Assembly (NCBI RefSeq): GCF_010095445.2
Contig: NZ_WFGV02000002.1
Span: 235,780 to 299,779 of the forward strand
Reading direction: 5' to 3'
DNA: 64,000 nucleotides
Origin: Pseudomonas sp. TNT3
GTDB lineage: Bacteria > Pseudomonadota > Gammaproteobacteria > Pseudomonadales > Pseudomonadaceae
Shown here: piece by piece, positions 54,840-63,926 of the stretch
How the letters are laid out: each line of letters begins with the position of its first letter
Numbering within the stretch: the first letter of the stretch is position 1
The notes under the pieces: model-generated
Seen by the model: the letters and a program-made list of their open reading frames with translations, nothing else
What the model was told of the DNA's origin: nothing
Databases searched by the model: none
Made by a program: the position numbers and the translations under genes

Positions 54840-55607
54840 ATGGAATGGCTGACCAACCCTGAAATCTGGGTTGCCTTCTTTACCCTGACCGCCCTGGAAA
54901 TTGTCCTGGGTATCGATAACATCATCATGATCTCGATCCTGGTCAGCCGCATGCCCAAGCACATGCAGCAGCGCACCCGGATCTTCGGTCTGGCGCTGGC
55001 GATGGTCACGCGAATCGCGTTGCTGCTGTCGATCACCTGGGTCATGCAACTTACCGCCGATCTGTTCGAGGTCCTCGGCCAGGGTATTTCCGGACGCGAC
55101 CTGATTCTGTTCTTCGGTGGTCTGTTCCTGCTGTGGAAGAGCTCGCAAGAGATGTACCACGCGCTGGAAGGTGAAGACGAAACCAACGAAGAGCCAACAG
55201 GCAAAGGCGGCAACTTCCTGTATACGATCATCCAGATCGCGATCATCGACATCGTGTTCTCTCTGGACTCGGTGATTACTGCGGTCGGCATGGTTTCCCA
55301 TGTGCCGGTCATGGTTGCGGCAATCGTCGTCGCCGTACTGGTGATGATGCTGGCTGCCGGCACCATCAGCTCGTTCATCGACAAGCACCCGTCGCTCAAG
55401 ATGCTGGCGCTGTCGTTCCTGCTGATCGTCGGTACCGTGCTGATCGCTGAATCGTTCGACGTACATGTGCCAAAAGGCTACGTCTACTTCGCCATGGCGT
55501 TCTCGCTGGCCGTGGAAGCGATCAACATCAAGATGCGCACCGCGATTGCGAAAAAGAAGAAGCAGCAAGACCCGGTGAAACTGCGCAAGGACATTCCTGG
55601 CCAGTAA
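54840..55607 (+). CDS. TerC-family integral membrane protein
   Basis: 255 residues with about seven membrane helices. TerC proteins are linked to tellurite resistance and, more recently, to manganese export and metal loading of secreted enzymes. The two acidic repeats TALEIVLGIDNIIMIS and DIVFSLDSVITAVG are intact. The tail (residues 235-255) is charged and cytoplasmic. The 85-bp gap after the citrate transporter does not contain a manganese riboswitch that I can recognise. Confidence 0.9.
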   Translation: MEWLTNPEIWVAFFTLTALEIVLGIDNIIMISILVSRMPKHMQQRTRIFGLALAMVTRIALLLSITWVMQLTADLFEVLGQGISGRDLILFFGGLFLLWKSSQEMYHALEGEDETNEEPTGKGGNFLYTIIQIAIIDIVFSLDSVITAVGMVSHVPVMVAAIVVAVLVMMLAAGTISSFIDKHPSLKMLALSFLLIVGTVLIAESFDVHVPKGYVYFAMAFSLAVEAINIKMRTAIAKKKKQQDPVKLRKDIPGQ

Positions 55608-55613
55608 CCCGCA

Positions 55614-55655
55614 GGTGTAGCAGCTGGCGAAGCCTGCGTCCGGCAGCTGCTACAG
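55614..55655. repeat. REP-type stem after terC
   Basis: TGTAGCAGCTGGCGAAGCCT with a partner CGGCAGCTGCTACA form an imperfect stem. It is a relative of the GTAGCAGCTGCCGAAGGCTG element at 59092-59227. Confidence 0.75.
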
Positions 55656-55666
55656 GTGATGATAAG

Positions 55667-55690
55667 AGGGGCCTTCGGGCTCCTTTTTCG
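55667..55690 (+). terminator. Terminator after terC
   Basis: A stem AGGGGCC-TTCG-GGCTCCT with a stable UUCG loop and one G-U pair, followed by TTTTTC. Placed 60 bp after the terC stop. Confidence 0.85.
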
Positions 55691-55858
55691 TTTCTGCATC
55701 AAGCTGTTTTTATGACAGTTTTGTTTCAAACACCTCTTTAGCTATGCGATGCTGGCGCACAGACCGTTAGCCAACTACAGCTTAAGTACAGAACGTAGAA
55801 AGTCGCGCGGCACCGTCAACTTGCCCCTTTGGGGCGCTACCACCACAGGGGGCCCCTT

Positions 55859-57517
55859 ATGCTCACCCTGCTCAATTTGTTATCTGCCGTGGCCTTGTTG
55901 ATCTGGGGCACGCACATCGTCCGAACCGGCATTTTGCGGGTCTACGGTTCCAACCTGCGCCACGTCATTGGCCAGAACATGTCCAAGCGATGGCTGGCGT
56001 TCATTGCAGGGATCGTCGTGACCGCCATGGTTCAGAGCAGCAACGCAACGGCAATGCTGGTCACCTCGTTTGTCGGGCAAGGCCTGATGGCGCTGACTCC
56101 GGCTCTGGCCACCATGCTTGGGGCCGACGTCGGTACCGCGTTGATGGCGCGGGTGTTGACGCTTGATCTGTCCTGGCTGTCGCCGCTGCTGATTTTCCTC
56201 GGGGTCATCTTCTTTCTGTCGCGCAAGCAAACACGGCTTGGACAGATGGGCCGCGTCAGCATCGGGTTGGGGCTGATCATTCTGGCGCTGCAACTGATCG
56301 TCGAGTCCGCCGCGCCCATCACGCAGGCCCAGGGCGTGAAGGTGATTTTCGCGTCCCTGACCGGCGACATCCTGCTGGATGCTCTGGTCGGGGCGCTGTT
56401 CGCGATGGTGTCCTACTCCAGCCTCGCCGCGGTCCTGCTCACCGCCACCCTCGCCGGGGCTGGCGTGATCAGTTTGCCGGTGGCCATCGGCTTGGTGATT
56501 GGCGCCAACATCGGCAGTGGGGTGCTGGCCTTTCTCAGCACCAGCATGCAAAACGCCGCGGGTCGCCAGGTCGCGCTGGGCAGTCTGTTGTACAAACTGA
56601 TCGGGCTGTTGCTGATCATTCCAGTGCTGGACCCGCTGGTGCACTGGATCGACAGCCTCGATTACAGCCCACAGGAAATGGTCATTGGCTTCCACCTGCT
56701 CTACAACACCGCGCGTTGCCTGATCCTGCTGCCCAGCGTTGGACCCATGGCCAGGCTGTGTGCCTGGTTGTTGCCAGAGCGGCCGGAAATAAACGGGATG
56801 GCCAAGCCGCGGCACCTTGACCCGACGGCGCTGGTCACGCCCGGCCTGGCGCTGGCCAATGCCGCGCGTGAAACCCTGCGCATTGGCGATTTGATCGACA
56901 ACATGCTCGAAGCCATGCTCGACGTCCTGCACGGCAAACAGACCGCCGTGACCCAGGAAATGCGCCGTCTGACGGACGATGTCGAAGCGCTCTATAGCGC
57001 CATAAAACTGTATCTGGCGCAAATGCCCCGGGAAGATTTGAGCGATCAGGATAGTCGGCGCTGGGCAGAAATCATTGAGCTGGCAATCAACCTCAAACTC
57101 GCCAGCGACTTGATCGAACGCATGTTGCGCAAGGTTCAGCAGCAGAAAACCTCGCAGCGTCGGTCGTTTTCCGAGGTCGGCCTGGAAGAGTTGGCGGGAT
57201 TGCACAGCCAGTTGATTGCCAACTTGCGCCTGGGGCTGTCCGTGTTCCTCAGTTCCGACAAGGAAAGCGCCCGTCAGTTACTGCGTGAGAAACGTCGTTT
57301 TCGCGCACAGGAACGGCGTTTGGCCCACGCCCATGTCAGCCGGTTGCAACGTAAGATCGTGCAGAGTATCGAGACCAGTTCACTGCATCTGGAATTGATT
57401 GCCGACATGAAACGCTTGAACTCATTGTTCTGCAGCAGTGCCTACGCTGTATTGGAAACGTCCGACACGGGCGCGTTGGTGGTGGACGATTTGGCTGACA
57501 TCACGCATTCGCCTTGA
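55859..57517 (+). CDS. Na+/phosphate cotransporter (NptA/PhoU-type)
   Basis: 552 residues from the ATG at 55859 (MLTLLNLLSAVALLIWGTHI). About nine membrane helices contain two copies of the transport repeat: MVQSSNATAMLVTSF (with the QSS motif) near residue 60, and MVSYSSLAAVLLTATLAGA. A C-terminal cytoplasmic PhoU-like helical domain covers about residues 330-550. The second repeat has YSS where the first has QSS. The 251-bp gap upstream holds the terC terminator, with a TTGTTTCAAA/TATGCGATG-type stretch as a possible promoter. Confidence 0.92.
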   Translation: MLTLLNLLSAVALLIWGTHIVRTGILRVYGSNLRHVIGQNMSKRWLAFIAGIVVTAMVQSSNATAMLVTSFVGQGLMALTPALATMLGADVGTALMARVLTLDLSWLSPLLIFLGVIFFLSRKQTRLGQMGRVSIGLGLIILALQLIVESAAPITQAQGVKVIFASLTGDILLDALVGALFAMVSYSSLAAVLLTATLAGAGVISLPVAIGLVIGANIGSGVLAFLSTSMQNAAGRQVALGSLLYKLIGLLLIIPVLDPLVHWIDSLDYSPQEMVIGFHLLYNTARCLILLPSVGPMARLCAWLLPERPEINGMAKPRHLDPTALVTPGLALANAARETLRIGDLIDNMLEAMLDVLHGKQTAVTQEMRRLTDDVEALYSAIKLYLAQMPREDLSDQDSRRWAEIIELAINLKLASDLIERMLRKVQQQKTSQRRSFSEVGLEELAGLHSQLIANLRLGLSVFLSSDKESARQLLREKRRFRAQERRLAHAHVSRLQRKIVQSIETSSLHLELIADMKRLNSLFCSSAYAVLETSDTGALVVDDLADITHSP

Positions 57518-57567
57518 ACGTCTGGCAGAGTGGCTAGTCAGTAACATTGGTTCAACTTCAAGACTGC

Positions 57568-57661
57568 CATCGCGGGCAAGCCCACTCCCACAAGGTATTG
57601 GGGGCTGCCCCTACATCTTTGGTCGACCCGGTACCTGTGGGCGCGGGCTTGCCCGCGATTG
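57568..57661. repeat. REP-type inverted pair between the Na/Pi gene and the M16 peptidase gene
   Basis: CATCGCGGGCAAGCCCACTC (from 57568) and the inverted GCGCGGGCTTGCCCGCGAT ending at 57659 are separated by about 40 bp. The 193-bp gap is otherwise unremarkable. Confidence 0.87.
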
Positions 57662-57710
57662 TGGTCTGAAGGACGACACGGATCTCCAATCAGCCGTATG
57701 GAAGCTCGTT

Positions 57711-59099
57711 ATGCGTTGCCTGTTATTCGTCTGCCTATTGCTTGGATCATTCCCTTCATTTGCCCTGGACCGCTTCCAGGTTGAGGGCTATACGCTGCCC
57801 AATGGTCTGCAATTGCTGCTCAAACCCGGCATTGACCGTGGGCATGTGGCAATCCGGCTGGTTGTTGGCGTCGGTCTGGATGACTTCGATTGCGCCGACA
57901 AGGAGCTGCCGCATTTGCTTGAGCATTTGCTGTTCAGCGGCATCGACGCCACCGGCGAAGGCGGTCTCGAAGAACGCATGCAGGCCCTGGGCGGTGAGTG
58001 GAACGCTTACACCAGCAATGCCGATACCACGTTCGTGATCGAAGCCCCGGCGAAAAACCAGCGCAAGGTACTCGACCTGCTGCTGGCGCTGCTGACCCAG
58101 ACCCATTTCGACGACAACGCCGTCAATGCCGCCAAGCAAGTGGTCGAGCGTGAAGACGGCGGACATTATTCGCACCTGCAACGCTGGCTGGACCGGCAGG
58201 ACCTGGGGCACACGGCGAGTAATCAGCTCGCCGTGGAACTGGGCCTCAAATGCCCCGAGCGTGCGGAAGTCGATCACCTGACCCGCGAGCAGCTCGAGCA
58301 GGTGCGCAAAGCCTGGTACGCGCCCAACAACATGACGTTGATCGTCGTTGGTGACCTTGACCGGTTGTTGCCGGCGTATCTGGAACGCTCATACGGCGAA
58401 CTGGAAGCGGTTGATCCGACCGATCATCCACCTCTGCCGGAAATCAAGGCGACGGCAGCGCACGAGCGTACGTTGAGCAACGGCCTGGTTGGCAATGGCG
58501 CAAAACTTCACTGGCTGGTACCGGAGCCTGTGCTGGAGGATCAGCACGATGAGACCTTCGACTTGCTCAAGGACTATCTGGACTGGGCGCTCTATCGTCA
58601 GATGCGTCTGGCTCACAGTTTGTCTTACGGGCCCTCTGCCGAGCGCGAGGTGTTTGGCGGGGTTGGCTTCATGAGCTTGAACGCCGATCTTGAGCGAGAT
58701 GACCTGTCGCAAGCCAAGCAGGTACTCGAGGAATTGAAGGCCGGGTTGCTCAAGGACGGGCTCAATGCCGAGACCTTCAATCGCCTCAAACAAGCCGCCA
58801 TCGCGCGACAGACCTGGGCGGTACAAGGCAATAGCGCGTTGGCGGATTACTACTGGAGCGCATTGGGCGACTTTCAAGACGGTCGTTTCGCCAACCCGGC
58901 CAAGGAGCTGCAAGGCGTGACGCTGGAAGAGGCGAACAAGGCCATGCGTGAACTTATGCTGCAGCCGGGGTATCTACGGATTGAAACGCCGTTGATGAGT
59001 GATGATGAGCTGGTATGGGCGATTGCCGGGTTGTTGGGGTTGATCGTGCTCGTATTAGTGGCGTGGCGTTTACACCGAAAGGCACGACGGACCCTGTAG
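57711..59099 (+). CDS. M16-family zinc metallopeptidase with signal peptide and C-terminal membrane anchor
   Basis: 462 residues from the ATG at 57711. A signal peptide (MRCLLFVCLLLGSFPSFA) leads to the inverted zinc motif HLLEH at residues 68-72, with Glu147 in VEREDG at the spacing expected for the third ligand. Two M16 domains follow (N-terminal catalytic and C-terminal, about 25-410). A single C-terminal membrane helix (VWAIAGLLGLIVLVLVAW) and a basic tail close the protein. So it should be an inner-membrane-anchored periplasmic peptidase. The substrate is unknown. Its stop codon lies within a REP arm. An open frame reaching upstream to 57438 is in the previous gene and not real. Confidence 0.9.
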   Translation: MRCLLFVCLLLGSFPSFALDRFQVEGYTLPNGLQLLLKPGIDRGHVAIRLVVGVGLDDFDCADKELPHLLEHLLFSGIDATGEGGLEERMQALGGEWNAYTSNADTTFVIEAPAKNQRKVLDLLLALLTQTHFDDNAVNAAKQVVEREDGGHYSHLQRWLDRQDLGHTASNQLAVELGLKCPERAEVDHLTREQLEQVRKAWYAPNNMTLIVVGDLDRLLPAYLERSYGELEAVDPTDHPPLPEIKATAAHERTLSNGLVGNGAKLHWLVPEPVLEDQHDETFDLLKDYLDWALYRQMRLAHSLSYGPSAEREVFGGVGFMSLNADLERDDLSQAKQVLEELKAGLLKDGLNAETFNRLKQAAIARQTWAVQGNSALADYYWSALGDFQDGRFANPAKELQGVTLEEANKAMRELMLQPGYLRIETPLMSDDELVWAIAGLLGLIVLVLVAWRLHRKARRTL

Positions 59100-59227
59100 C
59101 AGCTGCCGAAGGCTGCGTTCGGCTGCATAGCAGTCGCAAATCCCGTCGGTCATTCATCTGGAGTACCGAGGTGACTGGTTGACGACTGCTGCGCAGCCGA
59201 ACGCAGCCTTCGGCAGCTGCTACAGGG
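59092..59227. repeat. Perfect 35-bp inverted repeat (REP pair) overlapping the M16 stop codon
   Basis: The left arm (59092-59126, begins CCCTGTAGCAGCTGCCGAAG) and the right arm (59193-59227) are exact reverse complements over 35 bp, with 66 bp between. The left arm contains the M16 peptidase's stop codon (TAG, 59097-59099). The family matches those at 55614-55655 and, degenerately, 63927-64000. Confidence 0.92.
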
Positions 59228-59256
59228 GATTTGTGTGAAATGCAGCCCCTCGCCAC

Positions 59257-59274
59257 ACCGCCCCTCCGGGCGGT
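59257..59274. terminator. Small GC hairpin upstream of the DUF5924-like gene
   Basis: A perfect 7-bp stem ACCGCCC / GGGCGGT with a four-base loop, and ATTTTTC about 14 bp later. It may end transcription from the M16 gene, but the gap between stem and T run makes it weak. Confidence 0.45.
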
Positions 59275-59316
59275 AACCTGTCGAGGATTTTTCCTACGAC
59301 TAGTGCGAACCGCCGA

Positions 59317-60345
59317 ATGCCTACCCTGAACCTGTACGTCCAGCGCATCCTGGAATTGATGAAGCGCTACCCTGGGGTCATTGCGCTCGGTGGGTTTATC
59401 TCCGGGGTCGGCAGTTTCATCCTGGTTGATCGCCAGCAAGGCCTGGCCACCTGGATCACCATCATCATGGTGCTCAGCTGGATCTGGTTGATGCTGGAAA
59501 ACAGCCTCACCAAGCTGTTCGCGAAACTGTTCAAGCGCGAAATTCCCCAGCCTTTGCTGCGTTACGCCACGCAGATGATTCACCAGGAAAGCCTGTTCTT
59601 CGTCTTGCCGTTTTTCTTCATCACCACCACCTGGAACAGTGGACAGTTTTTCTTCACCGGGTTGCTGTGCATTGCGGCACTGATTTCCATTATCGACCCG
59701 CTCTACTACAAATGGCTGGCACCCCGTCGCTGGGCGTTTCTGGCGCTGCATACGCTGACGTTGTTCGCGGCACTGCTCACCGCCCTCCCCGTCATCCTGC
59801 ACCTGACCACCGCCCAGAGCTTCAAACTGGCACTGGGTATCGCGGTCGTGCTGTCTTTCCCGAGCCTGGCGTCGATCTTTCCGATCCGTACGGTGCGCAA
59901 TGCACTGGCGATTCTGTGTATCACCGTGGGCATTGGTGGCGTGGGCTGGGTACTGCGCTCGTGGGTGCCGCCGGCAACGCTTTGGATGACCGATGTCGCC
60001 ATCAGCACGCAACTGCAGGACCGCACCCCCGGCGACAGTCTTGATGAGGTCAGCGCAGAGCAGATACGTGGTGGCGGGCTATACGCCTACACCGCGATCA
60101 ATGCGCCGCGTGGCCTGGACGAGCGGATTTATCACGTGTGGCAGTTCAACGGCAAAGAAGTTGACCGCATCCCGCTGGATATCCACGGTGGACGCAAGGA
60201 AGGCTATCGGGCCTGGACCCACAAACAGAACTTCCCCGGCAACCCGGCGGGTAACTGGCAAGTGCGTGTTCTGACCGAAGACGGCCAGGTCATCGGCGTG
60301 TTGCGTTTCAAGATCACGGACAGCACACCGATCAAAGAAAAGTAA
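59317..60345 (+). CDS. Membrane protein with C-terminal DUF2914-like domain (DUF5924 family)
   Basis: 342 residues. About six membrane helices fill residues 20-230 (IALGGFISGVGSFILVDRQQ and following), and a periplasmic C-terminal domain (about 232-340) has the pattern of DUF2914: IYHVWQFNGKEVDRIPLDIH, GYRAWTHKQNFPGNPAGNWQ, VRVLTEDGQVIGVLRFKI. Its function is unknown. It stands 46-55 bp before the MCE operon in the same direction and could share its transcript, so a role in envelope lipid handling is possible. Confidence 0.75.
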   Translation: MPTLNLYVQRILELMKRYPGVIALGGFISGVGSFILVDRQQGLATWITIIMVLSWIWLMLENSLTKLFAKLFKREIPQPLLRYATQMIHQESLFFVLPFFFITTTWNSGQFFFTGLLCIAALISIIDPLYYKWLAPRRWAFLALHTLTLFAALLTALPVILHLTTAQSFKLALGIAVVLSFPSLASIFPIRTVRNALAILCITVGIGGVGWVLRSWVPPATLWMTDVAISTQLQDRTPGDSLDEVSAEQIRGGGLYAYTAINAPRGLDERIYHVWQFNGKEVDRIPLDIHGGRKEGYRAWTHKQNFPGNPAGNWQVRVLTEDGQVIGVLRFKITDSTPIKEK

Positions 60346-60390
60346 TACGCTTCGTGATATTACATAGCCCAGCCTCTCAGTCGAACAAGC

Positions 60391-61548
60391 ATGGAGCTTA
60401 TGACCAGCAGCACAACGGCCGGCAATGCCCAACTGGACACCTTTCACTCTCCTGCACAGTTGCGGGTTACGGGTGACTGGACGCTTGCCCATTACGCCGA
60501 CCTCAAGGACCTGAGCGAAAAGATTCGCGGCCAATACGACGATAGCGCCCACATCGACCTTAATGGTCTTGGCGCGCTCGATACCGCTGGCGCTTCGCTG
60601 CTGGTGGAGTTGCTGGGGTCCGAGCGTCTCGGCCGCTCCGCCGAACATCCGGATTGCACATTGTCCGGCGCCGATCGCGCGTTGCTGCAAACCGTGTACT
60701 GCTCGATGACGGACTTCTGCGTACCGATCAAGGAACCGGAAATCAGCGTCGGCATTCAATTGCTGACCCGCATTGGTCGCGCAGTCGACACGGTCTGGCA
60801 GGACACCTTGCAGCTGTTGGGTTTTGTCGGCCTGATCCTCGAAACCGTCGCCCGCAGCCTGTTTCGGCCCAAACGCTGGCGCATCACGCCAATGATTGCG
60901 CACATCGAACAGACCGGCCTCGACGCTGCCCCCATCGTTGCCCTGCTGACCTTTCTGGTGGGCGCCGTTGTGGCGTTTCTCGGGGCAACGGTGCTGGCGA
61001 GCTTTGGCGCGACGGTCTTCACCGTGGACCTGGTGGCGTTTTCTTTCCTGCGCGAGTTTGGCGTCCTGCTGACCGCGATCCTGATGGCCGGCCGCACCGC
61101 CAGTGCGTTCACCGCTCAGATCGGTTCGATGAAGGCCAACGAAGAAATCGACGCCATCCGCACGTTGGGCCTGGACCCGATGGAGTTGCTGGTAGTGCCA
61201 CGTGTCCTCGCCCTGCTGGTCGCGCTGCCGATGCTGACCTTTCTGGCGATGCTTTCGGGGATTATCGGCGGCGGCGTGGTGTGTGCCTTGTCGCTGGATA
61301 TCTCGCCTGCGATGTTCCTGTCGCTGCTGCAATCGGACATCGGTGTTCAGCACTTTCTGGTGGGGATGGTCAAAGCGCCTATCTTCGCCTTCCTGATTGC
61401 GGCCATTGGCTGCCTTGAGGGCTTCAAGGTCAGTGGCAGCGCTGAGTCTGTTGGCGCGCACACCACGTCCAGCGTGGTCCAGTCGATTTTTGTGGTGATC
61501 GTTCTCGACGCAGTCGCCGCGCTGTTTTTCATGGAGATGGGCTGGTGA
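60391..61548 (+). CDS. MlaE-like ABC permease fused to an N-terminal STAS domain
   Basis: 385 residues. Residues about 20-110 form a STAS domain (DSAHIDLNGLGALDTAGASL, the MlaB-type conserved loop); residues about 145-385 are an MlaE/YrbE permease with about five membrane helices (FLREFGVLLTAILMAGRTAS and the EIDAIRTLGLDPMELLV loop). In E. coli MlaB is separate; here it is joined to the permease. The ATG at 60391 is taken, but ATG 60400 (GGAG three bases before) is also possible. It overlaps the ATPase gene by 4 bp. Confidence 0.9.
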   Translation: MELMTSSTTAGNAQLDTFHSPAQLRVTGDWTLAHYADLKDLSEKIRGQYDDSAHIDLNGLGALDTAGASLLVELLGSERLGRSAEHPDCTLSGADRALLQTVYCSMTDFCVPIKEPEISVGIQLLTRIGRAVDTVWQDTLQLLGFVGLILETVARSLFRPKRWRITPMIAHIEQTGLDAAPIVALLTFLVGAVVAFLGATVLASFGATVFTVDLVAFSFLREFGVLLTAILMAGRTASAFTAQIGSMKANEEIDAIRTLGLDPMELLVVPRVLALLVALPMLTFLAMLSGIIGGGVVCALSLDISPAMFLSLLQSDIGVQHFLVGMVKAPIFAFLIAAIGCLEGFKVSGSAESVGAHTTSSVVQSIFVVIVLDAVAALFFMEMGW

Positions 61549-62348
61549 GTCGTCTACCCCGAGCGCCCTCCGAGGCCGTGATCGAAGTCCGTGACCTGTG
61601 CAATCGCTTTGGCAATCAGAGCGTGCACGAACATCTGGACCTGGACTTGTACAAGGGTGAAATCCTCGCCGTGGTGGGCGGTTCCGGGAGCGGCAAATCG
61701 GTGCTGCTGCGCAGTATTGTCGGCCTGCGCCAGCCCACTGAGGGCGTAGTCAAGGTGTTTGGTAAAAACCTCCCGACGTTATCTGAGCAAGAGCGCTCGA
61801 TGGTCGAGCGGCGTTTCGGTGTGCTGTTTCAGAAAGGTGCCCTGTTTTCTTCGCTGACCGTGACCGAAAACGTCGCCCTGCCCCTCATCGAACACGCTGG
61901 CTTGAGTCGCGAAGATGCCGAGCACCTGGCTGCAGTGAAACTGGCATTGGCGGGCTTGCCATTGTCTGCGGCGGACAAGTACCCCGCCTCGCTCTCCGGC
62001 GGCATGATCAAGCGCGCTGCGCTGGCCCGGGCGCTGGCGCTGGACCCGGACATTCTGTTTCTCGACGAACCTACGGCCGGCCTCGACCCGATTGGCGCTG
62101 CGGCCTTCGATCAATTGATCCTGACCCTGCGCGACGCGTTGGGCCTGAGCGTATTTCTGGTCACCCACGACCTGGACACGCTCTACACCATCACTGACCG
62201 TGTGGCGGTGCTGGCGCAGAAAAAGGTACTGGTGGCCGATGCCATCGACAAGGTTTCGGAAACCGACGACGCGTGGATTCACGAATACTTCCATGGCCCT
62301 CGTGGCCGCGCGGCGCTGACTGCCGCTCAACAGCTCAACGAGGTCTGA
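61545..62348 (+). CDS. MlaF-like ABC transporter ATPase
   Basis: 267 residues from a GTG at 61545, which overlaps the permease stop (GTGA). Walker A GGSGSGKS, signature motif LSGGMIKRAALARAL, Walker B ILFLDEPTAGLDP and the switch histidine in VFLVTHDLDTL are intact. It drives lipid movement by the permease and the MCE protein. One base lies between it and the next gene. Confidence 0.95.
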   Translation: MSRLPRAPSEAVIEVRDLCNRFGNQSVHEHLDLDLYKGEILAVVGGSGSGKSVLLRSIVGLRQPTEGVVKVFGKNLPTLSEQERSMVERRFGVLFQKGALFSSLTVTENVALPLIEHAGLSREDAEHLAAVKLALAGLPLSAADKYPASLSGGMIKRAALARALALDPDILFLDEPTAGLDPIGAAAFDQLILTLRDALGLSVFLVTHDLDTLYTITDRVAVLAQKKVLVADAIDKVSETDDAWIHEYFHGPRGRAALTAAQQLNEV

Positions 62349-62349
62349 C

Positions 62350-63288
62350 ATGGAAACCCGAGCCCATCATGTGTTGATCGGCCTGTTCACGGTAATTGTG
62401 GTGGCAGGCGCCCTGCTATTCGGCCTGTGGCTGGCCAAGTCCAGTGTCGACACGGAGTTCAAGGATTACGAAATCGTCTTCAACGAGGCGGTCAGCGGCC
62501 TGTCCAAAGGCAGCGCCGTGCAGTACAGCGGGATCAAGGTCGGCGATGTCGTGACGTTGCGCCTGGACCCGAAAGACCCGCGTCGGGTGCTGGCGCGCAT
62601 CCGCTTGGGTGGCGAAACGCCGATCAAGGAAGACACCCGGGCCATACTGGCGCTGACCGGTATCACGGGCACCTCGATCATCCAGCTCAGCGGTGGCACG
62701 CCGCAGAGCCCGGCGCTCAAGGGCAAAGGCGGTGACCTGCCGACGATTGTGGCATCGCCCTCACCCATCGCCCGCCTGCTCAACGACAGCAACGACCTGA
62801 TGGCCGGTGTGAATACGCTGATGCATAACGCCAATCTGATGTTCTCCACGGAGAACGTTGAACGCATCAGCAAGACCCTGGAGCATCTGGAGCAAACCAC
62901 CGGCACCATTGCCGATCAACGTGGCGATATCCGTCAGGCCATGCAGCAACTGGCATCGGTTGGTAAGCAAGCGGGTGCCATGCTGGAACAGACCTCGGCG
63001 CTGATGCGTAACGCCAATGGTCTGCTCAATGATCAGGGCAAGCAGATGTTCGGCAGTGCCGAGCAGGCAATGAAGTCGCTGGAACAGAGCAGCGCGACCA
63101 TCAACAAGCTGATCTCCAGCAATCAGGATTCCCTGAACAACGGCATGCAAGGCCTCAACGGGCTGGCGCCGGCTGTGCGTGAACTGCGTGACACGCTGAC
63201 GTCGTTGCGCGCGATTTCCCAGCGCCTTGAGGCCAACCCCAGCGGTTATCTGCTGGGCAACGACAAGAACAAGGAGTTCACGCCATGA
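62350..63288 (+). CDS. MlaD-like MCE-domain substrate-binding protein
   Basis: 312 residues. One N-terminal membrane helix (HHVLIGLFTVIVVAGALLFG) anchors a periplasmic MCE domain at about residues 40-120 (FNEAVSGLSKGSAVQYSGIK), followed by a long helical region (about 140-300) rich in Gln, Asn and Ala. MCE hexamers form a channel for phospholipids. This long helical tail, larger than in E. coli MlaD (183 residues), resembles the PqiB/YebT-type class only in part. Its stop overlaps the lipoprotein start by 4 bp. Confidence 0.92.
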   Translation: METRAHHVLIGLFTVIVVAGALLFGLWLAKSSVDTEFKDYEIVFNEAVSGLSKGSAVQYSGIKVGDVVTLRLDPKDPRRVLARIRLGGETPIKEDTRAILALTGITGTSIIQLSGGTPQSPALKGKGGDLPTIVASPSPIARLLNDSNDLMAGVNTLMHNANLMFSTENVERISKTLEHLEQTTGTIADQRGDIRQAMQQLASVGKQAGAMLEQTSALMRNANGLLNDQGKQMFGSAEQAMKSLEQSSATINKLISSNQDSLNNGMQGLNGLAPAVRELRDTLTSLRAISQRLEANPSGYLLGNDKNKEFTP

Positions 63289-63926
63289 AGCTGAGCCACG
63301 TCGCCCTCCTCGCCAGCTTCGTGCTGCTCAATGCCTGTTCGATCCTGCCCAAGCCCGAACCGTTCGATGTCTATCGATTGCCGTCGGCCCAGAGCGGCGC
63401 CTCGGCCAGCGACGTTACGCCGCAACGCTGGTCGCTGCGCCTGGCCAAACCGCAGGCGAGCCAGGCGTTGAACAGCCCGAACATCGCGGTGATCCCCCAG
63501 GGTGATCTGCTCAGCAGCTACAAAGGTTCACGCTGGGCCGATCCGGCGCCGGTGCTGCTGCGCAATCGTCTGCTGGACGGTTTTCAGCGAGACGGTCGAA
63601 TTCAGTTGTTGAGCACCGACGACAGCAATTTCCAGGCGGACCTGGAGCTGGGCGGCAACTTGCAGGCGTTCCAGACCGAATATCAAGGCACGGTCGCGAG
63701 CGTGGTCGTTCGGCTGGATGCGTTGCTGGTGCGGGGCTATGACCAGCGGATTCTCGCCAGCCGACGCTTCGAAGTGCGCCAGCCGTTGAGTGATGTGCAG
63801 GTGCCGTCGGTTGTTGCCGGTTTTGGCCAGGCCAGTGACCAGTTGACGACACAGGTGGTGAGTTGGGCGGTGGAGCAAGGGCAGAAAGTTGCGCCGCCTG
63901 CTCGAAACGTCGCAAGTCCTTTGTAG
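63285..63926 (+). CDS. Outer-membrane lipoprotein of the MCE transport system (PqiC/ABC auxiliary type)
   Basis: 213 residues. A lipoprotein signal peptide ends in the lipobox LLNAC, with Cys18 as the lipidated residue. The following residue is Ser (not Asp at +2), so sorting to the outer membrane is expected. The body resembles the ABC-type transport auxiliary lipoproteins (PqiC/DUF330-like: VRLDALLVRGYDQRILASRR). It is the fourth gene of the operon and probably links the inner-membrane MCE complex to the outer membrane. Confidence 0.85.
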   Translation: MKLSHVALLASFVLLNACSILPKPEPFDVYRLPSAQSGASASDVTPQRWSLRLAKPQASQALNSPNIAVIPQGDLLSSYKGSRWADPAPVLLRNRLLDGFQRDGRIQLLSTDDSNFQADLELGGNLQAFQTEYQGTVASVVVRLDALLVRGYDQRILASRRFEVRQPLSDVQVPSVVAGFGQASDQLTTQVVSWAVEQGQKVAPPARNVASPL

